NCBI GenBank assembly: GCA_963739335.1
Contig: CAVUAC010000051.1
Coordinates: 291,732-355,731, forward strand
Length of the DNA: 64,000 nucleotides
Direction of reading: 5' to 3'
Origin: UBA9647 sp963739335
GTDB taxonomy: Bacteria > Bacteroidota > Ignavibacteria > UBA10030
Below the pieces are notes generated by a model. That model worked only from the letters and a program-made list of their open reading frames with translations, was not told the DNA's origin and did not search any database. Position 1 is the first letter of the stretch, and each line of letters starts with the position of its first letter. The translations under genes were made by a program, and so were the position numbers. Shown in pieces: positions 44,989 to 52,980 of the stretch.

Positions 44989-45123
44989 TCACCAGGCCTT
45001 TCGGGAGTGCTTGCGCTGCGACACCGAGGCCCCACGCGCCATGTGCTTCGTCTTCTGCCGACGCGCCCAGCCCGCGCCCTGATTCTTCAGGGATCGCTTG
45101 ATGCGAAGCTTCCGCTTCCTCAT
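44989..45123 (-). CDS. Very small basic phage protein
   Basis: A 44-residue peptide, MRKRKLRIKRSLKNQGAGWA, ending SQRKHSRKAW; about one third of residues are Arg or Lys. It sits between coupled small ORFs in the same direction, three bases after the preceding stop. Too short for family assignment; could bind nucleic acid. Confidence 0.45.
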   Translation of the reverse strand: MRKRKLRIKRSLKNQGAGWARRQKTKHMARGASVSQRKHSRKAW

Positions 45124-45126
45124 GGC

Positions 45127-45243
45127 TCAGCACCCCCACGGAAAGCCATAGCCCCGCGACTCGAGGATCGCGGTCAGGATCAGGACGAGGCCGGCGGCGA
45201 GGAAGCAGGCCCAGGCGATGCGGCGAAGCTGGCGCGGGGTCAT
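45127..45243 (-). CDS. Very small single-span membrane protein
   Basis: A 38-residue peptide: MTPRQLRRIAWACFLAAGLV continues into a hydrophobic helix and ends YGFPWGC. The ATG overlaps the upstream stop (ATGA). Typical of phage membrane micropeptides. Confidence 0.5.
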   Translation of the reverse strand: MTPRQLRRIAWACFLAAGLVLILTAILESRGYGFPWGC

Positions 45244-45551
45244 CGGTCACCCCGCTCTATCTCCTCCAGCAGCAGCCTCGCCTCGCACTCGAGGGGTTCG
45301 CGCTGCAGGTTGATCCATCGCCTTCGCAGAGCGAGGCCCTCGAGGTAGCCGCGGAGAAGCTGGGCCCGATCGGCTACATTCTCGAGAGGCCGCCAGTGAC
45401 CGAGGCGCTGTAGGAATGCGATTTCGTGCTTCATCCGCCAGTCGAAGCGCCAGCTCTCCGAGGTCAACGATCTGGTCTCCCGAGAGGCCGACAGCAGACT
45501 GCTCGACGGGGGGACTTCATCGTGCCGGCCTCTTGGCCGGTCATCGGGCAT
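45240..45551 (-). CDS. Hypothetical phage protein
   Basis: Up to 103 residues from the ATG at 45,551, or 64 from MKHEIAFLQRLGHWRPLENV, which looks more like the real protein. Helical and charged, ending LLLEEIERGDR. The longer form overlaps the end of the exported protein's gene by 11 bases. Not recognised. Confidence 0.45.
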   Translation of the reverse strand: MPDDRPRGRHDEVPPSSSLLSASRETRSLTSESWRFDWRMKHEIAFLQRLGHWRPLENVADRAQLLRGYLEGLALRRRWINLQREPLECEARLLLEEIERGDR

Positions 45552-46113
45552 CCCCACCCAGGGCCAGACCGGCGAAGACCGCGACCCCGACCCCGGTCCC
45601 CTGGAGGTGTCGCTCGATAAAGAATCGCGGTTCCAGGACGAACTGCCGCGCCCGCGCTGTCCAGCGCAACTCCAGTCGCCGTTCCCGGTTGTAGCCCCCG
45701 ACCGCGGCCTCGCCGATGAGTCGCAGGGGACCGGCGCCGGCCGAGACCCGGGCCCAGGGATACCGCTTTGTCCAGGCCCCGCCGTCCCGGTAGGAGTAGG
45801 CCACCCCGGCGCCGAGCCCGCGCCAGCGCAGCTCCCCGGCCCCCCGGGCGCCCCAGCCGGCCCCGCTTTCCATCTTGGCTGCGCCGTACCAGGAGCCCTC
45901 GAGGGCCGCGTGGCGCGAGCACCAGGAGAGAGATGCCTCGGGATCCGCTCCCGTCTCGCCTAGGCCCCGCGTGGTGCCGTAGCCGACGAGTGCGAGGGTG
46001 TCGGAACGGGCATCGGCGGCCAGGAGCATCACAATGAGCCCGGCCGCACAGGCGAACATGACATGGCGCGCTCGGTGCGTGGCCAGAGAACGCACCGGAT
46101 ACAAGGTAGTCAT
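45541..46113 (-). CDS. Exported protein, probable outer-membrane-like beta structure, in the phage early region
   Basis: A 190-residue protein from the ATG at 46,111-46,113. A signal peptide (MFACAAGLIVMLLAADARSD) follows a short basic lead. The mature part has alternating polar and aromatic strands (AGVAYSYRDGGAWTKRYPWA, LRLIGEAAVGGYNRERRLEL) ending FIERHLQGTGVGVAVFAGLA, as in small beta-barrels. An exported protein among early genes would fit superinfection exclusion or surface conversion, but no family is recognised and this is inference. Confidence 0.5.
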   Translation of the reverse strand: MTTLYPVRSLATHRARHVMFACAAGLIVMLLAADARSDTLALVGYGTTRGLGETGADPEASLSWCSRHAALEGSWYGAAKMESGAGWGARGAGELRWRGLGAGVAYSYRDGGAWTKRYPWARVSAGAGPLRLIGEAAVGGYNRERRLELRWTARARQFVLEPRFFIERHLQGTGVGVAVFAGLALGGDAR

Positions 46114-46179
46114 ATAATGTGCATTAGCGGAAGTTGCCGGAATGCTGATCGCTGAGCCAGTTAGACCCACTTCCGCCCC

Positions 46180-46407
46180 CTATGCTCGGTTCGCTTTGTC
46201 TTCGCCCGCCACGGCCTCGAGACGCCGCCGCACTTCGGGCGCCTCGAGTGCGCCGATGGGGCTATCGCCCGCTTCCCAGCGCGTGATCGTTCTGAGCGTC
46301 AGCCCGAGGAGACGAGCCACTTGCTCCTGCGTGAGCCCCGACGCTCGGCGGAGCGAGCCGAACTGCCCTGCCGTCAGACCCACGCCATCGATCTTTGGTC
46401 TGCCCAC
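46180..46407 (-). CDS. XRE-family helix-turn-helix regulator
   Basis: A 75-residue protein with a clear Cro/CI-type helix-turn-helix: GSLRRASGLTQEQVARLLGL then TLRTITRWEAGDSP, residues 15-50. It is the first gene of the early block and has about 200 bases of upstream non-coding DNA, so it probably regulates that block or itself. No C-terminal oligomerisation or cleavage domain. Cro-like or a plain XRE regulator. Confidence 0.85.
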   Translation of the reverse strand: MGRPKIDGVGLTAGQFGSLRRASGLTQEQVARLLGLTLRTITRWEAGDSPIGALEAPEVRRRLEAVAGEDKANRA

Positions 46408-46586
46408 GAGCAGAAGATAATGCTTGACGTGTCAGCTGTCAAGAATTATCTTCGTGACCGGGATGGGCGAGCTCGTGGCGCTGCGGGCCGGTGAGCCGGT
46501 ACGGAGACGGTTTGCGGCGCTGGATCGGCGCTAGGCTCGCACTATCGTGCTATTCTTGCGCCAGGACGGGTAACCCCTCGGCCAGA

Positions 46587-46619
46587 GGCGGGGAGGGGCT
46601 GCAACCCTAACTCCCCGCC
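46587..46619. terminator. GC-rich hairpin between late and early blocks
   Basis: A perfect 9-base stem (46,587-46,595 with 46,611-46,619) and a 15-base loop with a further GGG/CCC pair lie 13 bases after the stop of the tail-fibre gene. It fits a transcript end for the virion block. A U-run is absent in this GC-rich DNA, so it may work with Rho or only protect the RNA end. The rest of 46,408-46,632 holds no gene. Confidence 0.55.
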
Positions 46620-46632
46620 CGTCCCTCCTACC

Positions 46633-47808
46633 CTAGACCAGCGTCCCGTAGGGGCTACGGATCTGGTACACGAAGTAGTCCGTCAGGAAGATGTCATTGG
46701 TGGCTGTCCCGACAAGCCAGATTTTCAGATCTTGGGCCGCCGTCCAGTCGATTCCGGTCAAGGTGCTGTTCGTGAGATATGGCGTCGCATCGCCATAGGG
46801 GCCAACCTTGTAATGGAACAGCCCAGTACAGGACGCGGTTGTTGGGGATCGTCGGGTGATGTAGCATCGAAAAGGAATCGTATGGTTCGCGACGCTGTCC
46901 GCGCTTGTGAAGAGCGTCTTTTTGCCCGAACTGCCGATGGAAATCTTGACGGTTTTCGCGTTCGTGTTCTCCGCGGCGGCGAACAATCCCTCAATCACCA
47001 GAGAAGCACCGGGATTGTTGAGGAAGTTGTCGGGGATGGTCTTCGTGTAACTCGTCATCTCGGTGTCGCCGCCACCTGCCGCATTGCCGGCCGGCGTCGC
47101 ACTGTAGGCGAACGTTGCGAGTGCCTCCTTGATGGAGATGCTGATCGTCCCCTGAATCGGGAACACGATGCTCGTCGTCGTGTCTGCCTGGCCGAACGGA
47201 CACCGGTTCTGCTGCGTCGGGGACGAGTCGAGCGTACCAGGAGTGGCACCGAGGTAGTAGACTGCGCCTTGGCTCAGGGTCCCGGAAACCGTGGCGCGGC
47301 CATTTGTCCGAGCCGACACCGCGCTGCCCACCGTACCGCCTACCATCACAATCCCTACCGATGGGGCGTCGACAGAGGCGTAGTTGTGATCCGAGCTCGT
47401 CAGATACCACCGGCCGGCTGTGAGACTCCCGCTCCCGTCCGACATGTAGGCCGTCTCGCCAGCTACAAGCGTTTCTCCGGCGATGCCTGCGACATCGATG
47501 TTGGCGCTACTCGTCGGGGTGCCTCGCACGCCATCCACGGTCCAAATCGGGGACGTAGGAGGATCGGTGTCGGTTGGCGTCGTGAACACGAACTTGTACG
47601 CATCGTCGGAGAGGAAGACAGTCGCGCGGCCGGCCGAGTCAAGGACAATAGGGTTGTCATTGGCGACCGTGAGATTGGCGTCGGAGTAGGTGTCCAGCTT
47701 GTCGCTAAGGCCAGCCTTGTAGGTGAAGAGCTGATAGCCGCTCGCCGGATCGCCGTTGTCGTCGAAGAGTTGCAGCTTCGGGGAAGGCAGGATAACGCCG
47801 AGGGCCAT
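46633..47808 (-). CDS. Tail fibre/tailspike-type protein with P22/T7-like head-binding domain
   Basis: A 391-residue protein. The first 75 residues (PSPKLQLFDDNGDPASGYQL then FTYKAGLSDKLDTYSDANLT, NPIVLDSAGRATVFL, YKFVF) follow the common N-terminal fibre module that binds the virion. The remainder is Ser/Thr/Gly-rich beta structure with a C-terminal jelly-roll-like segment (IDWTAAQDLKIWLVGTATND). It would bind the host surface. Last gene of the late block and preceded by AAGGATAT. Confidence 0.85.
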   Translation of the reverse strand: MALGVILPSPKLQLFDDNGDPASGYQLFTYKAGLSDKLDTYSDANLTVANDNPIVLDSAGRATVFLSDDAYKFVFTTPTDTDPPTSPIWTVDGVRGTPTSSANIDVAGIAGETLVAGETAYMSDGSGSLTAGRWYLTSSDHNYASVDAPSVGIVMVGGTVGSAVSARTNGRATVSGTLSQGAVYYLGATPGTLDSSPTQQNRCPFGQADTTTSIVFPIQGTISISIKEALATFAYSATPAGNAAGGGDTEMTSYTKTIPDNFLNNPGASLVIEGLFAAAENTNAKTVKISIGSSGKKTLFTSADSVANHTIPFRCYITRRSPTTASCTGLFHYKVGPYGDATPYLTNSTLTGIDWTAAQDLKIWLVGTATNDIFLTDYFVYQIRSPYGTLV

Positions 47809-47854
47809 GAGCTATATCCTTCCGTAGTAGACTGACGGACGTGAGGAGGTCTCC

Positions 47855-48106
47855 ATGACCCTTCTCGGTTGGATCGTCGGCGGATTCGGGCTCGCTGTCG
47901 GCGTTTGGTTCTTTCTGATCTTCCTCGACTGGTTGGCGACATCGGACAGAAAATCACTGAGGAGCAGGCTCGGAAGCAGACGGAAGGAGCCCGGACGATG
48001 CATCTTCGGAATCCTGACTTGCAGCCAAAGCCACAACAGCCGCACGGATCAACTGCGGCGAAACCTTAGCCGCACCTGCAGCCGAGTTGTACATCCCGCG
48101 AGCTAG
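47855..48106 (+). CDS. Possible small membrane protein on the opposite strand
   Basis: ATG at 47,855 follows a very good AGGAGG ribosome site with 5-base spacing. The peptide begins MTLLGWIVGGFGLAVGVWFF and then LIFLDWLA, a clear membrane helix. After that the frame (83 codons) runs antisense through the end of the ejection-protein gene and is probably not real past about residue 45; another frame reads KITEEQARKQTEGARTMHLR. It is the only convincing plus-strand start in the phage part. A holin-like or moron gene is possible. Confidence 0.4.
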   Translation: MTLLGWIVGGFGLAVGVWFFLIFLDWLATSDRKSLRSRLGSRRKEPGRCIFGILTCSQSHNSRTDQLRRNLSRTCSRVVHPAS

Positions 48107-49232
48107 CATTGACTTCACCGCCGGGGCGCGATCGATGAGCGCGGCAAGGAAGGTCATGGGATGGCCCGCCACCCAAGCGAATCCCACCGGGTCACGATTG
48201 CCAGAGAGGGCCACCCGCCGGCCTACCGCCTCGCGGGCCAGGATCAAACGGCTCTCGGCAGCGTTCAGACCGGCGACTTGAGGGGCCTCCGCAACAATCT
48301 CTTCTTTGAGCCCGCGCGCCAGTGCTTTCTGGGCCTCAACCGTGGCCGAACTCAGCTTGCCGTAGTTCTTCCCGATCTGCGCATAGGTGCCGATCTTCAT
48401 CGCCTGCGCCTCTGGAACCGTGAGCGCACCGGGAGTGGTCGGATGCTGTAGGAACTCGCCAATTGTTGACCCCACTGCTTCGAGATCCGCTGTCGGATTA
48501 ACCTGACGCGCGAGGCGCTGAGCAACCGGAAGGACTTGAGCCGCAACTCGTTCCTTCGGGATTAGACCCGGAGCGTTGGCGACCGCTTCGGCGATTTCCG
48601 CATTCTTCTCTGACAAGAGTAGATCCAACCGTTCAACGCCCTTGGGCGAGACATTGACCCCCTCATCTAGAAGCGTCTGAACGATCTTGGGTACATCCTT
48701 CGCCATCTTGAGCGGGAGGCTTGACTGCAGACTGCATGAGCCGAGCACTACCGGCCGACAAGCCTTTGCCCGAGTAGTCCGCCAACCGCCTGAGCCCCGC
48801 CCTGGATGGTGCTTCCTCACCTACGCCTTTCGCTCTCTCCAATGCGGTGGGTGGGACCGTCGCTCCGATGGCAGTACGGGCAAGTTGGCGGAGTGATTCA
48901 CCACCCGCCCCTCCAAGGGCGGCCCCGGCTGTGGTGGTTGCCAAGGCCCCCGGCCCCGTCGGGATTCCCGCTCCTCCGCCGACCATGCCGCCAATGATCC
49001 CGCCGGCGGCCGGGAGAGCCTCAAGGGCCTGGAGCACGGAGGGGCCGTGACCGGCGAACATGGGCTTGGCGTACCACGGAGCCGCACCAATGGTTTCGGC
49101 GCCGGCAGCCGCGGCATGCATCCCCTGTGGGGCTCCAAACTTCTCCCGCATCGCCGCTTCGATCTGTGGGATTGGAGTCTCGTCAGGAAATTCTGCCGTG
49201 CCACCATCCGGAGTCTTGACCCTGATCGTCAC
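47954..49232 (-). CDS. Internal virion/ejection-type protein, one frameshift
   Basis: Begins MTIRVKTPDGGTAEFPDETP and IPQIEAAMREKFGAP, a lead found in phage ejection proteins (PDGxxxxFPDxTP). A glycine/alanine-rich hydrophobic region follows (GGIIGGMVGGGAGIP), suited to membrane crossing, then a long helical C-terminal half (KMAKDVPKIVQTLLDEGVNV to LPSASEPAPQ). The written sequence changes frame near 48,712, at CCTCCCGC; removal of one C joins the two halves (about 425 residues). Likely placed in the capsid for DNA injection. Confidence 0.6.
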
Positions 49233-49236
49233 GGCC

Positions 49237-50750
49237 TACTCCAGCTTTCCCGTCTTCGGGTTGAAGTTATACGTCTTGCCAGTCGCAGCCGGAGTCCGCC
49301 CCGCCCCGCCGAATGTCTGCCCGCCGCCCCCAAGAAGCGATGGCCCAAGCTCGTCGAAGGCCCCGAGACGGTAGTTGATGAGCCGCTGCGCTTCGGTAAG
49401 GCTGGCGCTGAAGTCCTTGAGCCCGTAGTTCCCGTTGATCTGGCTGGTTGGCGAGCCTCCAGGCTTCCTCTGTCGGCGCGTACCCGCCTTGCGCGAGGTT
49501 GGCGAATTCCTCCTTCAGTGTGTTGACTGCCGAGACGTACCGAGCCGCGAGGGCACTCTGCGGGGTGTTCCCGTAGACCTGTAGTATGGTGTCCCGCTTC
49601 GCCTGGTTCCACCGCTGGACGCCGCCCTGCTTCAACTCCTCGGCGAGGTTCTTCACCTCGTCGATGGTATTGACCACGGACCCGGCCAACCCTTTGAAGC
49701 GGATCATCTGGTTGCCGTTCAGGCTGCCCACGAACCGCTTGGAGGCTTCGTAGTCGAGCTGCAGTTTCGTGAAGTTCATCGGCTTGCCGCTCTTCTCGAT
49801 GCTGACCTTGTTGGCGACCGCGATCAGGTGGTTGAAGTCGGCACTGCGCTTGCTGAGCATGGAGGGCAACAGCGTCCCATTCACGATACTCTCGGCGTTG
49901 CTCGTCGTATCCGCTTCCTTCCCGGGGTTGACTATGAGCGAAGCCGAAGGTTTGCCCTGCGCGATGACTGGCCCCAGTGTGCCTTTGCCCGGATCGAACG
50001 TCTGGATGCCCGCCGCCGTCTCGACGTGCTGCAGTGGAGCCGCCTTCGCCGCAGCAGTAGGCAGCCCGGGAGCCTCCGCCCATGTCCTTCCCTTGGGATC
50101 CCATTGGAAGGTCTTGACCGTCCCGTCGGCCTGCGGAATCGGCATCGTGTGGGGAGCTTCGGTCGTGTCTTGCTGCAGCGCACCCGCCAGCGAATCGAGG
50201 TGCTGACCCACCTCGGGCGAGAACTGCTCTGGGAGCTGGTAGCCGTAGTGAGTCAAGGCCCCCGGGCCCGTAGATTTGCCGGACGGTGTCCCAGTTGTTC
50301 GGGAGGAAGGCCGGGTCACCCTGATTCATGGCGTGCAGGCCGGCGAGGGACTTGTTGAACTCGTCGATGGTCGGCGGCTTGGCCCTTCTGACCCTTCGCC
50401 GCCATGCTCTGGGCCTTCTCCATGCCCTCGAGGATCTTGTAGGCCGGTTCCGGGCCCACGATTGGCGCGATCCTCCGATACGAGGACATCGGGTCCTGAG
50501 GGTTGTAGGAAGCCAAGGCCTCATTCAGCGCCGCGGCGCGCTGCTTCTGCTTCCGCTCCCCCATGACCCGCTCGACAGTACCGCCCGCGATCTGACCGAG
50601 TTGGCCGATCGCGTTGCCCCAGATTTCCCCCGACCGCTCCGCGCCTCGAGCCGCGATGTCGCCCTGCCGCATGATGAGCTGCGCGATGCTGTCGCCGTAG
50701 CGCGGCTGGTACATCGTCGGCGGAGCATAGGGAAGAGACTGGAAAGGCAT
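49237..50750 (-). CDS. Large virion protein, probable ejection protein, several frameshifts
   Basis: Reading starts MPFQSLPYAPPTMYQPRYGD and proceeds through helical segments (QIAGGTVERVMGERKQKQRA, SYRRIAPIVGPEPAYKILEG), changes frame near 50,385 to PPTIDEFNKSLAGLHAMNQG, again near 50,265 to THYGYQLPEQFSPEVGQHLD, and near 49,460 to NGNYGLKDFSASLTEAQRL, ending YNFNPKTGKLE with TAG at 49,237. Each piece is coding-like and in the same order, so this is one gene of about 500 residues with base-count errors. It lies in the ejection-protein part of the P22-like order. Confidence 0.55.
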
Positions 50751-50759
50751 GGTCCTTTC

Positions 50760-51467
50760 CTAAGTGTAGACCGGGGCCTGCGGGGCCGGGGTGTTGATGA
50801 GCCCATAGATGTTGTTCTCGCGGTTCAGGTACTTCTGGAGGTTGCCGCCGTAGATGGTCCCCCAGGCGCCGTACTGAGGGGCGAACTTGTCCTTGGCGAG
50901 CGTGTACTGGCGATTGTAGACGTCGGCGTAGCGGTTCGCCGCCGCGTTCTGCCCGTAATTGACGATGTCCTGCATCGTCCCACCTGTCCTCAAGACGCCT
51001 TTCGCCGCTGCAGATCCTTGGAGGGCATTCATACCCTGCTGCAGCGAGAATTTGTAGCCGGGGTCGTTGAGTGCCTCTTCCATGCTCGGCGCGGTGAAGT
51101 TGAATCCGGGAGCACCACCGTACCCGCCGCCGTATCCACCACCGCCGCCTCCCCCGTAACCCATATAGCCTCCACCCCCATCCCCGTATCCGCCGCCCCC
51201 GCCCCCGCCCCCGGGCACACACGGACTGTAGTCGCCGCCGGAAGGGACCATGCCCTCTGGACAGTCCTGGGGTTTGAAATCGGGCTGCCGGCTGTAGTCG
51301 ATGCCCTGCGCTCCACGCTCGGAGGTAAACCGCCTGTTGGCCTGGTCCCAGTTCCCTTGGCTGATCCACTGGTTGATGGTGTTGTCATCCACACCCGCGA
51401 AAGTGTCGAATCCTTGCTGTCCGTAGTAGTCCCTGATCTGTTGAGGCGTCCAAGTAGGATCAGGCAT
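50760..51467 (-). CDS. Glycine-rich virion protein (DNA-transfer type)
   Basis: A 235-residue protein. The first 80 residues (YYGQQGFDTFAGVDDNTINQ) are polar and predicted disordered, then a run of Gly and Tyr from residue 87 to 118, then a helical domain: PSMEEALNDPGYKFSLQQGM and GGTMQDIVNYGQNAAANRYA. The last domain resembles short phage structural proteins of unknown name that lie near ejection proteins. The Gly run makes the shadow frames look like ORFs. Same unit as its neighbours, overlapping the zinc-binding ORF by 8 bases. Confidence 0.6.
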   Translation of the reverse strand: MPDPTWTPQQIRDYYGQQGFDTFAGVDDNTINQWISQGNWDQANRRFTSERGAQGIDYSRQPDFKPQDCPEGMVPSGGDYSPCVPGGGGGGGGYGDGGGGYMGYGGGGGGGYGGGYGGAPGFNFTAPSMEEALNDPGYKFSLQQGMNALQGSAAAKGVLRTGGTMQDIVNYGQNAAANRYADVYNRQYTLAKDKFAPQYGAWGTIYGGNLQKYLNRENNIYGLINTPAPQAPVYT

Positions 51468-51642
51468 CGTTCACCACTCCACAGCAACCAGGTACGGGGT
51501 TGCCCATCATCGCCTTCACGGCCGCGAGCCCCCTAGACCAGTACCGCCATTGGCAGGACGCGCAGAACCAGTGCCCGCAGAGCCGACAGAACCGAATCGG
51601 CCCCTTTCCTTGGCAGATGTGGCATCGCCCGACCTGCTCCAT
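51460..51642 (-). CDS. Small zinc-binding phage protein
   Basis: A 60-residue protein rich in Cys: GRCHICQGKGPIRFCRLCGH then WFCASCQWRYW and GCCGVV. CxxC, CxxCxH and CxxC give two likely zinc sites in a treble-clef or B-box-like pattern. Unusual inside a virion gene block, but in register with the neighbours. Confidence 0.55.
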   Translation of the reverse strand: MEQVGRCHICQGKGPIRFCRLCGHWFCASCQWRYWSRGLAAVKAMMGNPVPGCCGVVNDA

Positions 51643-51645
51643 GCG

Positions 51646-52115
51646 CTACCTCTTGAGCCCGTAACCGGCTCCAGTCGTTCCACTCGGCCTTGACCCCGGG
51701 TTGCGATGTCACCCAGGGTCGCGCCCGTCATTGGGCTTCGCCGGGGCCGAGACGGCACCCGAAGGGCCGCCTGCAGGCATCCCAGGCCCCGCACCAGTGG
51801 ACGACCAATCGAAGCCCCGCCGCCAGCCAGCCCAGCCCCTCCGGACGGAGCGATGTCCACACCGTACCGCTGGAGAAGAGCATTGCGTGAGGCGTTCCAG
51901 GCATCCCACTTCGTCTGATACGCCTGCATGCTCTTGTCGTACTCGCTTCGGCGATTGGCTTCCTGCTTCTTGGAAAGGCGAGAGCGTCACCGGTGCCTTG
52001 GCCTGCAGCTCTAGTGGCCTTCCCTTGGGCACTCGAGGCCATTGCTGGACTCGCCCCGAGGGAACGCCCCCCGAGCAATGCCCGCCAATGACACAGGACC
52101 CATATTCAGTGCCAT
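51646..52115 (-). CDS. Probable virion protein, frame broken several times
   Basis: Start MALNMGPVSLAGIARGAFPR at ATG 52,113-52,115 and a natural end NPGSRPSGTTGAGYGLKR with TAG at 51,646. Between them the coding sense jumps frame at least twice (MASSAQGKATRAAGQGTGDA; KQEANRRSEYDKSMQAYQTK then WDAWNASRNALLQRYGVD). The middle is helical with a DUF-like Gln/Lys-rich feel, perhaps a P22 gp7-like ejection protein. The exact reading cannot be restored by eye. Confidence 0.4.
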
Positions 52116-52118
52116 CTC

Positions 52119-52485
52119 CTATCGGCATCGCGTACAACTGAGCGGCAACTGATCGCCCACCAAGACGACCTGCACAGCACCTTCTAGGCTTTCGTCGCTA
52201 TTCTCTGCGCCGCCGAACACCCATCGTTCTCCGCGAACGCGCGGGACGGCGATAGGCGTGACGGATAAGGCCCGGAAGATGCCCGGGTTCCCACGATGTT
52301 CCGGTTTGATCCACAGTCCCTCGAAGTGGGTTACCTGAATGCCGCCACGAGATGGCCACGATCTCGCCAGCATCCTCAACTACGATCACGGCGATGTTCT
52401 GGGGCTCCACGAAAGGCAGCAGGGCACCCAGGTCGCGTCCGTCCAGCCGGCCCCACTCCTCGGGTTTCAGGATCCGAGTCCTCAT
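52119..52485 (-). CDS. Possible GNAT-like phage protein, one frameshift
   Basis: Starts MRTRILKPEEWGRLDGRDLG, continues PQNIAVIVVEDAGEIVAI, which looks like the first strands of an acetyltransferase-like fold, then changes frame near 52,345 to the end, THFEGLWIKPEHRGNPGIFR and ALSVTPIAV, where KPEHRGNPG has the form of the acetyl-CoA loop. Similar small GNAT-fold proteins sit beside tail genes in other podophages. Role not known. Confidence 0.5.
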
Positions 52486-52979
52486 GTGCGTTCCTTGATC
52501 TTCTCGATCACCACGTCCAGCGAATAGAGCGCGGGTGTTGCCCCGGTCGATGCATAGGCCACGGCGTAGCTCACCGGCGCCGCCCCATCGCACCGAAGCA
52601 GGAGCGTCGCCAGCTGGAAAGTCGTCAACGTATTCCCGGTGATGGCGCTCCCGACGTAACTTTGCGCTACCCCGCCCTCGGTCCACGCCAACGTCACGGT
52701 CAGGCTGCTCGAGGTCGTCGCGGCCTGAGTGACTCGAATGTGATACATGACCCGATAGAGCCCGGCTAAAAGGCTCGTGCCCGAAAAGTCCGTTGCACCG
52801 ATGCTCGCGCTCTGTGTCGAGAGCGATACGACGTTGAGAATGTTCGGGATGCTGCCCAGGGTCGCCGGCATCCGGCTGAAGTAGTTCTTCCATACCTCCG
52901 TGAGTCGCCAGCCGCGCGCGGGATCGACGACCGGATCCGCGATCGGCGTCGGAGTGGTGTCGAGAAACTTGATGGCCAC
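52482..52979 (-). CDS. Phage structural protein, beta-rich
   Basis: A 165-residue protein starting at GTG (VAIKFLDTTPTPIADPVVDP), directly after the gp10-like gene's stop. The middle is a Ser/Thr/Val beta-sandwich (STQSASIGATDFSGTSLLAG, SSLTVTLAWTEGGVAQSYVG). Ends VIEKIKERT, overlapping the start of the GNAT-like gene by four bases. Probably a tail or fibre accessory protein. Confidence 0.55.
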   Translation of the reverse strand: MAIKFLDTTPTPIADPVVDPARGWRLTEVWKNYFSRMPATLGSIPNILNVVSLSTQSASIGATDFSGTSLLAGLYRVMYHIRVTQAATTSSSLTVTLAWTEGGVAQSYVGSAITGNTLTTFQLATLLLRCDGAAPVSYAVAYASTGATPALYSLDVVIEKIKERT

Positions 52980-52980
52980 G

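Noticed and set aside
46732..47835. A 367-codon plus-strand ORF opposite the tail fibre gene
   Set aside because: Open only because of high GC; the minus frame has a clear head-binding domain and the plus product is Arg-rich noise.
50250..50400. Programmed ribosomal frameshifting in phage structural genes
   Set aside because: There are too many shifts, in too many genes, without slippery heptamers or following structures; base-count error explains them better.
51100..51240. A collagen-like or CRISPR-like repeat at the GGN-rich stretch
   Set aside because: It is a run of Gly/Tyr codons inside the virion protein at 50,760-51,467, with no constant repeat unit or spacers.
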